The position numbers and the translations under genes are program-made. This document shows positions 44,683 through 56,147 of a DNA stretch of 64,000 nt, in pieces. Position 1 is the stretch's first letter, and each line of letters begins with the position of its first letter. The stretch spans positions 1,461,459 to 1,525,458 of the forward strand of contig CM039504.1 in assembly GCA_022432975.1 (NCBI GenBank), in the 5' to 3' direction. The notes under the pieces were generated by a model. That model was not told where the DNA came from. It did not search any database and saw only the letters and a program-made list of their open reading frames with translations. Origin of the DNA: Begonia masoniana (lineage: Eukaryota; Streptophyta; Magnoliopsida; Cucurbitales; Begoniaceae).

Positions 44683-47104
44683 TCATCCTCTTTTTTGCAT
44701 TCTTGTTTTGGATGGCCTTGATTCGTTTATAATTTGGCTGATTGAAGAATAACCCATGAGTCTATGTAGTGGTGAACCTGGTGCTGTTGGAGGCAGCCTA
44801 TTCATCTCCCTGGAGAGTTTCTCTGCCTTGGGGTTACGATGTGGAGGCCCCCGGGACTGATAACTTTCGACAGGATTTTTGCTTGTTTTCTGAGACTGTT
44901 TGGAGCCAAACTCTCTTTTCTGATCACCATAGTATACAGGCTTTCTATCGATGTTTCTACTTCTATTCATATTATCTTGGAGGGAAGAAACGTTCGAAAT
45001 AGTAGAAGGGGGAAGACCATAGTCGTCTGAGCGTGACATCGGATCGGCACCATATGATGCCGAAGCTCGGATGTGCTCATAAACATCATCACTAAATTCT
45101 TCATCTTCTTTTGGTGTGGAGTCCATGCATGGAACTATATGATTTCTTTCCCGGAGAAAAAACTCGAGAACCACCGAACAAGCACCACATCTCAGTCGAT
45201 GGCGTCTCCTTTTGGAGAGAAGAAAATCCCCTGGTATCTGCAGCGGTTTGAAGCAGTTGTAACAAGTTATGAAAGGGGCTCCTCCAGCCATTGGCTTGAA
45301 GTGTCTCTTAGCCAAAGTATGTCTCTGTCTGGAGTGCTTATGCAGCTCATGGCTTCTATGCCCCTGCAGTTACAGGATACTGAGATGACAGATAATGTTG
45401 GGGGCTTGATGGACAGGAACTGTGAAAATTGAGATCATGGTTGAATCTGTATAGACCTGGATGTAAAGGCATCGATCGATGAATATCATGCCGATGAGGG
45501 TACAAATAGGGGGGCTGATCAATTTGCGATCCACTGCTGGATGCCCCTCCAGAGAGGGGTACTCGAGAGAACCTATGCTGTCGAGTTTCGTACCCGGCAG
45601 GGGTGTGTCGTCCTAGATTCTCCAAGTGATATGGACTGTATAACATTTCCTCAGGATGAGTCTTCCATGTCAAGGGGCCGGAAACAAATCCATTCGCATT
45701 TCTATTGAAGTTGCGGGATTTGTTAAGTTGGTCCTGCAATTCATGAACCAATCTAAACAAATTCATCTTCTCCTCTTCAGGGTCCAAAAATTGATCAGGG
45801 TCCAAAAATTGATCACTGCAGCTGTCATTCCACACTGGATATGGGATGTTATCATTTCCATTTTGAGAGCCCCTTACGTATAGAAGGCCCTGAGATAAAT
45901 TTCTTTCTCTCCCAAACCTTGTCCGATTTCCAATTGGATCACGGTTGCTGCCTTTCATAATGTATTGATCGTTATTGGATAAATTTGACCGGGAACTCCT
46001 CTGTCTAAGCTCGGACTCCGACTCTCTAAGTTTTGAGATCATGTTTCTCACAAAGAATTCATCTCTTGCTCTTTCTTCCTCCGAGATGACATCGCTGGAA
46101 GCCTTGTGAATGTTGTGAGAGAAATTTAAACGCTGCTCAGGTAACTGATCAAGCTTTTCAACATCGGAAATTATACCGCCTTCCACCGGTAGACAATTTA
46201 CCTCCGGATATTTGGTCGAGTGAAGTAACACATCGTTTATTTCCGAGGGATCCGGCTCCTTATCTACACAGCTCTTTTGGCGTGCAGAGCCCGGATGTTG
46301 ATCATCACAAGGTTGCCCCAGTTTCACTGGAGAAGAAGAATGATGAATTTCAGAAGAAACGCCTTCATCATTTGCATCTCCTACCGGTAAACTCTCAACA
46401 AATATTTCTTCTTTGGCAACACCACCTTCTACGACTGTCGGCTCATTCTCAGAATGAATAGACTCAGTTCCATTCTTTAGCTCGCAATCAGAGTTCCCAT
46501 TGACAGGCTCCCCTTGGTCATTATCATCAGATTTCATTTGCTCTGTGATGTTGTTTAGGTTCTGATGACTTTTGTAAGAGGACAGAGCGATGGCGTCATT
46601 ACTTGAAAAACAAGGATCTTTATCGTCAGAAACATGATCAAATTCAGCTGTCTGAGCAGAGCCATTGCTCTGCACCCCTGACACCGAGTTTCCGGTTTTC
46701 TGACTTTTAGCTGCACACAGTATGAAAATCAAAACAAATCAAACGTTAAAAAGAAGTCAAAGAACAAAGAAAACAACATCAAATGCATAAAGTCAAGGAG
46801 AGAAGCAACGATCTCTGTCATTAATCACACATGTAAAACGATGATAGAGCTCCAAACAGAGGGATGTTGCTAGAGATTCTTGGTAAGTATTAGTGTTAGG
46901 CCTCCTCACGAACCTGACGTTTCTGTTAGGCCCCCTCCCGGATTGTGACAATTAGATTGTAAGAAGACTATGATTACCTTTAAGGATAGCATTGCATCCG
47001 CCACACTTATAGATAGTAAAATCGGGTAGCTCCGGAAGAAGGTGATGGCATCTCGGGCATCTCACTATTCTAACACGAGCAGTCACTTGGTCTCCACTTG
47101 TCAT
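44683..47104 (-). CDS. EDR4: ENHANCED DISEASE RESISTANCE 4-like protein, with probable +1 shift
   Basis: Plant protein family in which Arabidopsis EDR4 affects powdery mildew resistance and endocytic trafficking of EDR1. Exon 1 (47104-46978) encodes M-T-S-G-D-Q and a C-P-R-C / C-G-G-C zinc-ribbon-like start (RIVRCPRCHHLLPELPDF), the family hallmark. Exon 2 begins at 46710. It encodes a long acidic, low-complexity middle and then the conserved C-terminal domain with A-G-G-A-P-F-I-T-C-Y-N-C and R-L-R-C-G-A-C. The frame breaks at a GGGG run (plus strand 45361-45364). Removing one G joins both halves smoothly into a 717-residue protein ending R-M-Q-K-R-G. An undetected intron is less likely but possible. 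An 18-bp direct duplication near 45783-45815 repeats D-Q-F-L-D-P. Confidence 0.83.
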
Positions 47105-47925
47105 GGTTTACAAAAGTTGACGTAATCACCCACTAGAATTAAACAAGTCCAGCTTTTGAGAAACTGCAAGTGGAATTACATAAAATAGAGGTTGTGCGGG
47201 AAATCCATCAATAGAGAAGAAAATGTTAGAGTTCTTTACATCATAAGTAATTCTACGTCTACCTAAGGTACATTCAGTTATGGATAGAATGGTAATTACA
47301 CATTCTTTGATGGGCAGAAGGGTAATTAGCCATCAAAGAAATTTAAGAGCTATGGCGACTTTTTTTTTAGTATTTTTTCACGTTTGGAGACGCCTTCAAC
47401 TCTAGAGAGGAATTTTGTGAAGTAGTTGAGGAAAACGGTGAAGAACTAGGTATCCGATTTGCTACTCTTTGGATTTCGCTATTATTCTCTTGATTGTTTG
47501 AGATGGATAAAGGATTTTGAAATTAGGATTTCCGGTTTATGTATATAGAACTTAGCGATTTAAGTTGTAACGTTCGGAAAGTCAGTAGAAACAACAACAG
47601 ACTGGCCGGAATAGAGATGGAAGAAACAAGAATTCTCAGGAAATGTGAATGAGCCGAAAAAGTTTATTAGATCAGATGAAAATGTTTGAAGAGAGTTAAA
47701 AAAAAAAGAGGAACTGAAAAAGGAGACAGCATACCTCCGAAAGTCGAAGCCAATGAAGCAAACTCCGCATGGGAAGAAGAAAAGCAGCAAAGCAAGAGGT
47801 GACAGCTAACAGGTCTTAGGCGCAGATTGGGAGGAAGAGGAACGAACTTCCATTAAAAGACTTTCTTTGTCTTATAGTCGATGATCTCGCTCTTTACGTC
47901 TCATTCTTCTAGTTCTAATCAGTGA

Positions 47926-47947
47926 AGAGAGAGAGAGAGAGAGAGAG
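47926..47947. repeat. (GA)n microsatellite
   Basis: GA dinucleotide run of about 20 bp. Confidence 0.9.
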
Positions 47948-47983
47948 TAAACGGGAGCTCCGTCGACTTGAATTTGGAAATAA

Positions 47984-48005
47984 CGAGAGAGAGAGAGAGA
48001 GAGAG
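47984..48005. repeat. (GA)n microsatellite, second run
   Basis: A second GA run of about 21 bp, 37 bp after the first. The pair may be one interrupted repeat. Confidence 0.9.
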
Positions 48006-48593
48006 CACAACATACGAGTAGGGTCAACGATGGGCTACACAGGATTATTAAGCAAATAATAATGAGCCACTTGGCAGGTATTAATTGGCTATTGTGGCTG
48101 GTAATGGTGGCCATTATCAGATAATTATATTGTATTAGCCTATCAGGTAGTAAAGTCAATTGTTATTGAAAAATGCATCATCTTACAATTTCATTGTAGC
48201 TTATTGGCTATTATTCTTCATCTTACCAAACACATTTGAAAGTCAACTGCTGACCGTTGACTTGGACAAACAGGTATGCCAGCTGGACCTTGACACCTGT
48301 GTATGTCACTGTTTTCCATTTTCATTAAAATTAAAAGATAGTTGACTAAGTCATTCAACTATTGGGTTTTATGACTAAATCATTCATTTACCATTTTACC
48401 CTTCAAACAAAGTGAAGATGGCAGAGAATCCATCCCTCATATTTAATTATTCCTCATCCAAATCTAGACGTCAACCTTTCAAAACTCATTCCCGGAAGAT
48501 AAAACTCAGCACCTTGGGCAGTTGTTCCAACTAAATAACGAAGGAATGATTAAGAATGGGAAAACAAACTATCAAAGCAACTGGTGTCGAGCA

Positions 48594-50702
48594 TCAGCCA
48601 TCTCTTTCCATTTTTTCAATCTCTTCAAGGCGCTTTCTCTCGGCCTCCTCTGATTCTCTTTTCGCATCTTCCTCTTCTTCGAGTTCAGTCGATGTTTTCA
48701 AATTCCTTGGTTGCCGTCATCGGCTTTTACCACAGGATCGCGTAACTCGGATATCAATCCACCGCCGATTTTATACTCATCTTCGTCCCCAATCAAGAAC
48801 AAGCGCTGTTCAGGTCCTGATCCCATTGGAATGTCCACTGCCAGTAGCTTCATATCATACTGTATACAAATGATTACATAGTAAGAATTAGCATTCCCCA
48901 CATGTATGTTTAAAAAAAGAAACATGCACGCAGACACACAAATCATTTCTCACTCGTAATCAAAGAGAAAATCTTATCTTCTACTGCCTTTTAATTCGCC
49001 AATCAGGTAGTTAAAAGTCTTTTTTTTTTTTTTGGAAAATATGGTCTTGGCATGGATTAAGCTGTTACTTCAGGGGAAGTCACTCGATTATATAGAAAAA
49101 ATCCTACACTCAAGATGCATTGCATAAAATAACATAGGCAACCAGCATGCATAATATTAACCTGCCCTTTCTTTTTCCTGATTTCAACACTGACTAGACC
49201 CTTTCTCTCAGAGCCTCTGATGGGGAAGATGAGAAAGCATCGCTTGCTTCTAAGATTCGGCTTGAAATTCTTGAGTGTAAACCCACCCCCTGACATCACA
49301 TATGCTCTTAAATCTGATCCAGTGAGAGGAGCGCCCATAACCTCAAGAATACCAGCAGACGTATTGAGCTTTCTCATGGCCATTCTATAAACTTTATCGG
49401 GATTGATTGTGAATCTAGAACGGAGATAGAGTCCCTTAGAGTAACAAAAGAGCAGACAATACTCAGAAATGATAAATCTATATAACAAGGTGAATTAAGA
49501 AGTAAAGGCAGCACTCAAGAAACAAATTTAACTTTCAAGAGGCACCAAGAGACCCCTGAAATTAGTGTATTCAGGAGAATAAATCTACAAAAGATAGGAA
49601 GGCGAAAATAGAAGAACCCTTGACATAAATAAATAGATGCGCCACGACTTCCATACAATTACTTGTCAAACTATTTCTTTGCAGTACATGATTTCCATAC
49701 TAACGTTGGGAATTCTGCATTCACGTGACATTTTTTTTTTTTTTTACAATTTTGCAGCTAAACAAAAGAAGACACTCAATTGCCTCACAAGATAAAACAA
49801 CAGAGATTTACTCGTATTTCTAAAATGCTAGACAACAGAGGAAAAAGCCTTCTTTCTCTTGTTTATGTCAAAGAAGATATGATCACCCAAATCCGCTGAA
49901 TTTCTATTCATGGATTAGACATAAGAGATATCTGTAGCCATAATTAGATATCGTAAGCATGTCTTCATTTACATTTAAAAATAAATTCCAAAAATTCTCT
50001 TAAGGAGATGTATCAACTCAAGCGTTGGCGCAAGAACATAACCTAGAAAGGAAACTTGATTGCTCATGCAATTGTAAGCACAAACTAGATGTGAAATAAT
50101 TAGAGAGAACTTACAGCAAAAGCAACAATAGCCGAGGAGAATGCAAGAAAACCGTATTTGGCCATTCCTTCGGAGATCCCAACGAAGGTGCTGGCGATCC
50201 CAAACATAATCCTCCATAGCAAGGCACACACAAGAACTCCCCCAGCTCCCAGAAGAAAAAGATAGTTGTTCCTCAAAAAAGCGTCGAATTGCAAACCAAC
50301 CGCCCCTCGATACCGCGAGACGGCGGAACGTACTTTTTTGGTAACGTTTCCACTAATTTCAGCCCCATAATTCCGAGCACTAGACGAGAAAAATCTTAAA
50401 CCCAAAGCAGAACAATTCTGATTCATTTTCAAAAATTGCAAGTCTTTCACTCTGAAAGAAAAATTTCCGGCAGTGGCGAGGGGATTATAATAAATTTGAT
50501 ACAAAATCCCCTTCGCCGGAGCGGATTGTGAAGGCAGCTTTGATTGGAATGAAGGAGTTCTATTAGATACAACTGTCGATAAATTTCTAACCAGAGGATC
50601 GCGAATTGAAGAGTAAGAAACGCCATCAGAGGGGCTAACAATATTACGATCGAAACGAAGTCTGAGAAGCCCTTGAATCACTCTTCGCGGAGCTTTAGAC
50701 AT
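48594..50702 (-). CDS. Mitochondrial inner-membrane TIM-like protein (AT2G40800/AT3G56430-like)
   Basis: Exons 50702-50115, 49434-49162 and 48859-48594. The N-terminus (M-S-K-A-P-R-R-V-I-Q-G-L-L-R-L-R-F) is a clear mitochondrial presequence with Ser/Arg-rich continuation. Hydrophobic segments at about residues 146-168 and 180-198 suggest two membrane spans. The conserved matrix or intermembrane domain includes YRMAMRKLNTSAGILEVMGAPL, MSGGGFTLKNFKPNLRSKRC and LFLIGDEDEYKIGGGLI. Arabidopsis relatives are annotated as import inner membrane translocase subunits; this is recalled, not verified. The C-terminal acidic coiled-coil (E-L-E-E-E-E-D-A-K-R-E-S-E-E-A-E) is out of frame. There is an extra G at 48721 and an extra T at 48687; discounting both restores the family ending and a stop at 48596-48594. 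Confidence 0.82.
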
Positions 50703-51154
50703 TTTTGCAGAGTATCGACGCAGAGAGAACAGTGGAAACGTAAATCGCTTCAAGGAGACGACCGCCAAGTTCTAACCGGGGCCAACTTGGCCCATGAGAG
50801 TGGGTTCAAGCTCATTTTGTTGGGCTTCGCAATTTCGGCCCAATCAAATACAGACTAATACTACAAGCACGTTGCATGGTTAATGGTTATACTAAAATAT
50901 TTGATTAGTCGTTAATCTACCAATTAGAAGAAGTTAATCTTACGAGGGTATTAGATAAGTATTGTCAATACAAGATTAATAGAGACATGCCTCCTGCGCC
51001 ATGCATTGCTAGGGAATACACATATCATAAACAGCAAACTACAGTACACATCATCGTTCGTCCATGCAGAAGCAGAACATCGTTCGACTACTTCCCTAGA
51101 ACTAGACATTGATATGGTAATGAAAGGGCCTTCCGAGCTACGAGGAGGTGGAGA
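50703..51154. other. Intergenic between TIM-like start and LEAFY 3' end
   Basis: TIM-like promoter and LEAFY 3' UTR. Nothing else seen. Confidence 0.5.
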
Positions 51155-52731
51155 TCAGAAGGGCACGAGTTCACGGCCATTGGAGACACAGCTCGAAGCT
51201 GCAATGCTGTTGCGCTCAGAATGACATAGCTGACGGAGTTTGGTGGGGACATACCAAATTGCCAAACGTGGATGAGAGTTGAATATCGCGTCGATGTCCC
51301 ACCCTTGGCGAGCGGCTACAGCAACCAGAGGTTTGTAGCACGCTTGTCGCCAAGCTCCCACGTTCTCACCCCTATCCTTGAAAGCCCTCCGCAGTGCATT
51401 CGAAGCTGCCTCGTCCAGACAGTGCAGGGCGTAGCAATGCACGTAGTGTCGCATTTTGGGCTTGTTGATGTAGCTCGCTCCGGCTTTCTTCGCGTATCTA
51501 AACACCTGATTCGTCACCTGCCAGTTCATGGTTAAATTGTCAAAAGCAGAGAATAATACAATGTGGCGTTTGAGGTTCAACAACTACAGTCATTTTCCGT
51601 AGACAGAATGAGCATAAGCTGTTCGTGCGTTGACTGAGGTGTCATAGTTTATCTGTAACAGCTCCTCTTTCGTCATCGGTTGTTTTGTTTCAGCTGGGTC
51701 TAGCAATTTTTCTTTAGTTATTATAATGATATTCATTAACGAGTTGATCACTGACAGCCATGGCTGTTGCTGTGTTATTATAGCATTAATTCAGCCAAAG
51801 ATGAAGAAGGAGAAGACAGCGTTGTTACCTTGGTGGGGCATTTCTCGCCGTGGTCCTTGGCTATATTCTGCACCTGCATCAGAAATTCTCGGCACTGTTC
51901 GTAGAGATGAAAAAGGTAATCTAGGCCGTTCTTCTTCCCTCTGGCAACTTCTCCTGGTTCTGTTACAATGAACGGGTGTTCTCGTTGTCTGTCGTTCATT
52001 CCATTTCCACCATTAATGTCGTCGTCGTCTTCTTCATCCCACTTCGTTTCCGTCGTTATCGAAATCGACGAGTATTTTTCTCTGCCCCTTCCTACGCCGC
52101 TGTTTCTTCCTCTCTGAAGCCACAATTACTTCTCTCGTCCCTCCTCCACTCCCCACCACCTCCTTCTCCTGCTGCACATGCTCCTCTGACAATCCTGCAA
52201 ATTAATGACGAAAACGATATCTAACCCAAGTTTATATGATCGAAAATGGAGATTATGTATACGAGGTTGCAGCTTAAAACCTTCCTGAGAAAGTGCATCA
52301 AGTGCGTTATTAGCAGTATCAGCGGAGAGTAAGTGGCGGCGCCGCGATTCCATTTCATCGTCCAATCGTCTTCGCTCGGCTCTTACGGCTGCTTTAATGC
52401 CGTACCTTTCTCCCACCAAGAGGTCCCACCGAAATATCTGCGAGAGGCTGTTCATCATCTCGTCCAGCTCCCCATCTTTCATGTCCAAAAGAGTGCTCAC
52501 AGTGAACCCAAGCTCCGCTATCTTGGCAGCGGTGTAGTATCTAATGCCGTAAGCCTGAAACAAGTCCTCAAGGCCACCCAGATCCCTCGGTCGGACAGAG
52601 AAGGTCGTGGGGACTGGTGCAGCTCCGGTGGGTGGGGTAGCCACTTGGTCCAGTAAGCGGGTGGATGGTCCTCCAACCGCAGCCCGAGGGTCCCACTTGA
52701 ATAAGCTGGCGGTGAAGGCGTCTGGATCCAT
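51155..52731 (-). CDS. LFY: LEAFY floral meristem identity transcription factor, with +1 shift in exon 2
   Basis: Master regulator of floral meristem identity. Exons 52731-52281, 52194-51829 and 51517-51155 follow the canonical three-exon LFY layout. The N-terminal SAM-like oligomerisation domain contains [20 protein letters not shown] and [21 protein letters not shown] basic linker (K-K-Q-R-R-R-K-G) and acidic stretch follow. The C-terminal helix-turn-helix DNA-binding domain includes [40 protein letters not shown] and [17 protein letters not shown]. The frame breaks inside exon 2 at a GGG run (plus strand CCC, 52038-52040). Discounting one G gives E-V-D-E-E-D-D-D-D and a 392-residue protein. 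The break lies in the variable linker. LFY is usually single-copy, so an assembly error should be excluded first. Confidence 0.95.
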
Positions 52732-53622
52732 TGAGAGAGAGCGCTTCAAAACTTCTGTGCCCACACACACAAGCTTAGCTTAGCTTTGAATAGATGCCTG
52801 TCTCTTTCTCGCTTTCCAGTCTCCCCTGCCACAAAGAGCTAGACCTGGTTTTTGTAGGAAGTCGTAGCTGTTGCATCCTATAAAGGCAATTACTTTTTCT
52901 GATTTCCCACATTGCCCTTCCACGAAAGAGACACTGACTGATAGTGCTAGTCATAGAACCCGGCAATAACACAGTACATCTCTCCCAAGAACCCAATGGA
53001 CATGACGATGATGCTCCATTCAAACAAACTTCCCACTTCCCAGCAGAGCAAACCAGACCAGTTAGAATAAATGCCTCGGCCTTCGCTCCCGCCCCCCCTA
53101 CCTCTCCACTCAGTCGACGGATTGGGCCCAAGCAACCATACAGCAAGGCCACCCTTCTCTGGGCCTGGACCGATTGCTCGAATTTGACCCTGTTTTGTCC
53201 ATGACTAATTTAATAGAGTGGACCCATCATAGCCCCCTCTGATTTCATCATTATGGGCGTCACTATTTGACCCAAAATTGTCGGCACTTGAACGATCCCA
53301 TCGCACAAATAATGATCCCGAATCCCGACCAACAACTGTACATTGTATAAGCCATTAATTCTAGAAATTCGAGCTCAACTTCGTAACAACCATGGTTTAC
53401 AGGTTTGAGAGTTTACGGGACCATCCATTATTTTTCTACTCTTCAACACCAATGGATAATAAGCCCGTCTCCTTCCTACTCACATTAATTTATATTTATA
53501 AACATGTGTACGTTCTATTATTTTATACAGACGAAGCTTTCCCTCTATATGGGTACCAACGAAATAAAGTCTAACTTACAGGTCTCCCCTAGTGAAGGAG
53601 AAAGCAAAAGATAGGAGGAAAA
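52732..53622. promoter_or_regulatory. Shared divergent promoter region, LEAFY / CYP714-like
   Basis: 891 bp between two divergent start codons. It should contain the proximal promoters of both genes. CCAAT-like and GATA-like words are present but not diagnostic. No gene was recognised in it. Confidence 0.5.
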
Positions 53623-55890
53623 ATGGAGATCGACCATGTCCTGGGAATCGTATTTCCTGTTGCTCTTGCCGTAATTGTGAGCTTTTTAGTCTGTCTCTAC
53701 ACCAGAGTCTGGATACGGTGGATAAAGGTGAGGAGGGCGCTAGAAAGGCAAGACATAAAAGGGCCACGCCCTTCTTTTCTGATGGGGAATCTACCTGAGA
53801 TGCAGAAGATCCAGTTGCAGGCAGCCATGAGGATTTCCAATCAGGGAAGTTACTGTGGAACCATCTCCCACGACTACACTTCCACCCTCTTCCCATATTT
53901 TGAGCACTGGAGAAAAGAATACGGTATGATTCAATCTCTTTTGTTCAATGAAAATCTCCTGTTCATCAGTTGTGGAGGTCAACCTTCTTCAACAATACAG
54001 TCTAGCTTGACATAGGTCAAAAAAAACCTAACACCTGCCATCTGGGTGGAGACAAACCATTAAAGTAGAACTCACCTGCTTAACTTTCCTCGTACTTAAT
54101 TGAGTTCGGTGCAGATCACCGCTGTTAAATAATGCAAGCCGTAAACAGAGACAAACCTCCTAACTTAGCATCTTAGCAATGATTAAAGTATGGTAAATCT
54201 AGCTAGCTGGATTTGTCTGATTTGATGATGTGTGTGTTCCAAGAGACAATTATATTTCAACGTAGAAATAAAGTAAGGTTTTTGACATAAAAAATTAAGT
54301 TTATCCGAGTAGATATATACAAGTATTCAGCTTCTTTTAACAGCGTGAGATCGATAAAAAAGTGCAGGTCCAATATATACGTATTCAACAGGGATGAGAC
54401 AGCATTTGTACATGAACCAGTTTGAGCTAGTGAAGGAATTAAACCAGAGCATTAGTTTAAGTTTAGGCAAACCTTCTTACGTCACAAAGAGACTTGCTCC
54501 CATGCTTGGCAATGGTATTTTGAGATCCAATGGTCTTACTTGGGCACACCAGCGAAAAATTATTGCCCCTGAGTTTTACATGGACAAAGTCAAGGTATCG
54601 TCTTTGGTACTTCAACACATAAAAGCTCGCAGGTTTGGCTATGAATTTTACTAAATGTGGCAATGGCAGGGCATGGTGGAGATGATGTCGGACTTGGCGC
54701 AGTCATTGCTGAGGAAATGGGGGGACGCCATTGAAGCTCAAGGTGGTACGGCAATTGAAATTAAGGTTGACGACGATCTAAGAACTGTTTCTGCAGACGT
54801 GATCTCAAGGACTTGTTTTGGAGCTTCTTCACACAAAGGCCAAGAGATTTTCACCAAGTTAAGGAGTCTTCAAAAAATCATTTCTCAACAAAGCTTCCTT
54901 TTCGGGGTTAATTTCGGGTATGTTTCTTTTACATTTCCTTCTCTCCTTCTTCATCTTTGACAGCATTTTTCAAGGCTATGCAAATGATCTTAAATCGATG
55001 ATAATGTAGATCTCTTTCTTTCTGGCAACGGAGTCAGATCAGTTGCTTAGAAGGAGAAATAGAGTCAATGATTTGGAACGCAGTCAAAGAACGTGAAAAA
55101 GGATGCTCCAGCTCCAACTCATGTTCATCTGAAAATGATCTTATGCGGTTGATAATGGAAGGAGCTAGTAAAGATCAAAGCCTGAGCAAGTCCTCTTCCA
55201 AGCGCTTTATTGTTGATAATTGTAAAAGCATTTACTTTGCTGGCCATGAATCCACTGCAGTTGCTGCTTCCTGGTGCCTGATGTTACTAGCTTTACATCC
55301 GGAATGGCAAACTCGCGTTAGGACTGAGGTGGCTCAAGTTTGCCCTGACGGCCTTCCGAATACAAATTCAATCACACAGTTAAAAGTGGTATGCTGATTT
55401 CAACAAGAAAACTGGTTTCATAAAATTCCAGCAAGTACTAAAATTTTCACCATTAAAACAGGTAACAATGGTGATTCTTGAGGCTCTGCGTCTGTATTCT
55501 CCGGCAGCCTTCGTGTCAAGGGAGGCGCTTGAAGAAACCCAAATAGGAAACATTGTCATTCCAAAGGGTGTTTGCTTATGGACTCTAATACCAAATCTGC
55601 ATCGGGATCCTGATAACTGGGGGCCGGATGCCAGTGATTTCAAGCCAGAGAGGTTCGCTAATGGCGTTTCCAAGGCCTGCAAGTCTCCGCAAGCTTATAT
55701 CCCTTTCGGAGTGGGTCCTCGTTTGTGTTTGGGCAGAAACTTTGCGATGGTGCAATTGAAAGTCCTCCTCTCCCTCATCGTCTCCAAGTTTTCGTTTTCT
55801 CTTTCCCCCAATTATCGACATTCTCCTTCTTACAGAATGATTGTGGAGCCTGGACATGGTGTAAACATTCTCATCAAAAAGTCAGTTTGA
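53623..55890 (+). CDS. Cytochrome P450, CYP714-like
   Basis: ER-bound monooxygenase of the CYP72 clan. Exons 53623-53923, 54368-54594, 54670-54917, 55010-55388 and 55462-55890 join in phase to 527 residues. It has an N-terminal membrane anchor (about 8-28), [12 protein letters not shown] in the C-helix region, the I-helix F-A-G-H-E-S-T, ExxR (E392-R395), PERF and the haem loop F-G-V-G-P-R-L-C (Cys 474). CYP714A, B and D members modify gibberellins; other CYP714 subfamilies have unclear roles, so I do not assign a substrate. Exon 4 starts oddly: the expected I-P-G segment is missing and residues around 55010-55050 look locally frameshifted, although the exon is in phase at both ends. Confidence 0.9.
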
Positions 55891-56147
55891 CTAAACTTAG
55901 ACCACTTGAAATACGAATCTTCCCATGATGAATCTTTTTCGACAAACGATATGAATGACGCTTTGTGGATAAGATGCTTTCTCTACCCAAAAAGAATAAT
56001 TATTTTCGCATTTTTTTATGGCTAACGTATTTCCATACATTTACTGACCCAAACGTACCATTCTTGAGCTCGCAATCTCCAATCCCATCCATTGATCAGC
56101 TGGATGGGTATGTGAGAAGAGAAGCTGGACATAGCGGCAGAAGAGAT
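55891..56147. other. Short intergenic region
   Basis: CYP714-like 3' UTR and promoter or leader of the GNAT gene, only 257 bp between coding ends. Confidence 0.5.

Larger units (their letters stand above)
47105..48593. other. Intergenic between EDR4-like promoter and TIM-like 3' end
   Basis: Contains the EDR4-like leader and promoter and two GA microsatellites. Short open frames here show no conserved features. Confidence 0.45.

Noticed and set aside
48556..48873. Plus-strand 105-codon ORF
   Set aside because: Antisense to the last exon of the TIM-like gene, which has clear family similarity on the minus strand.
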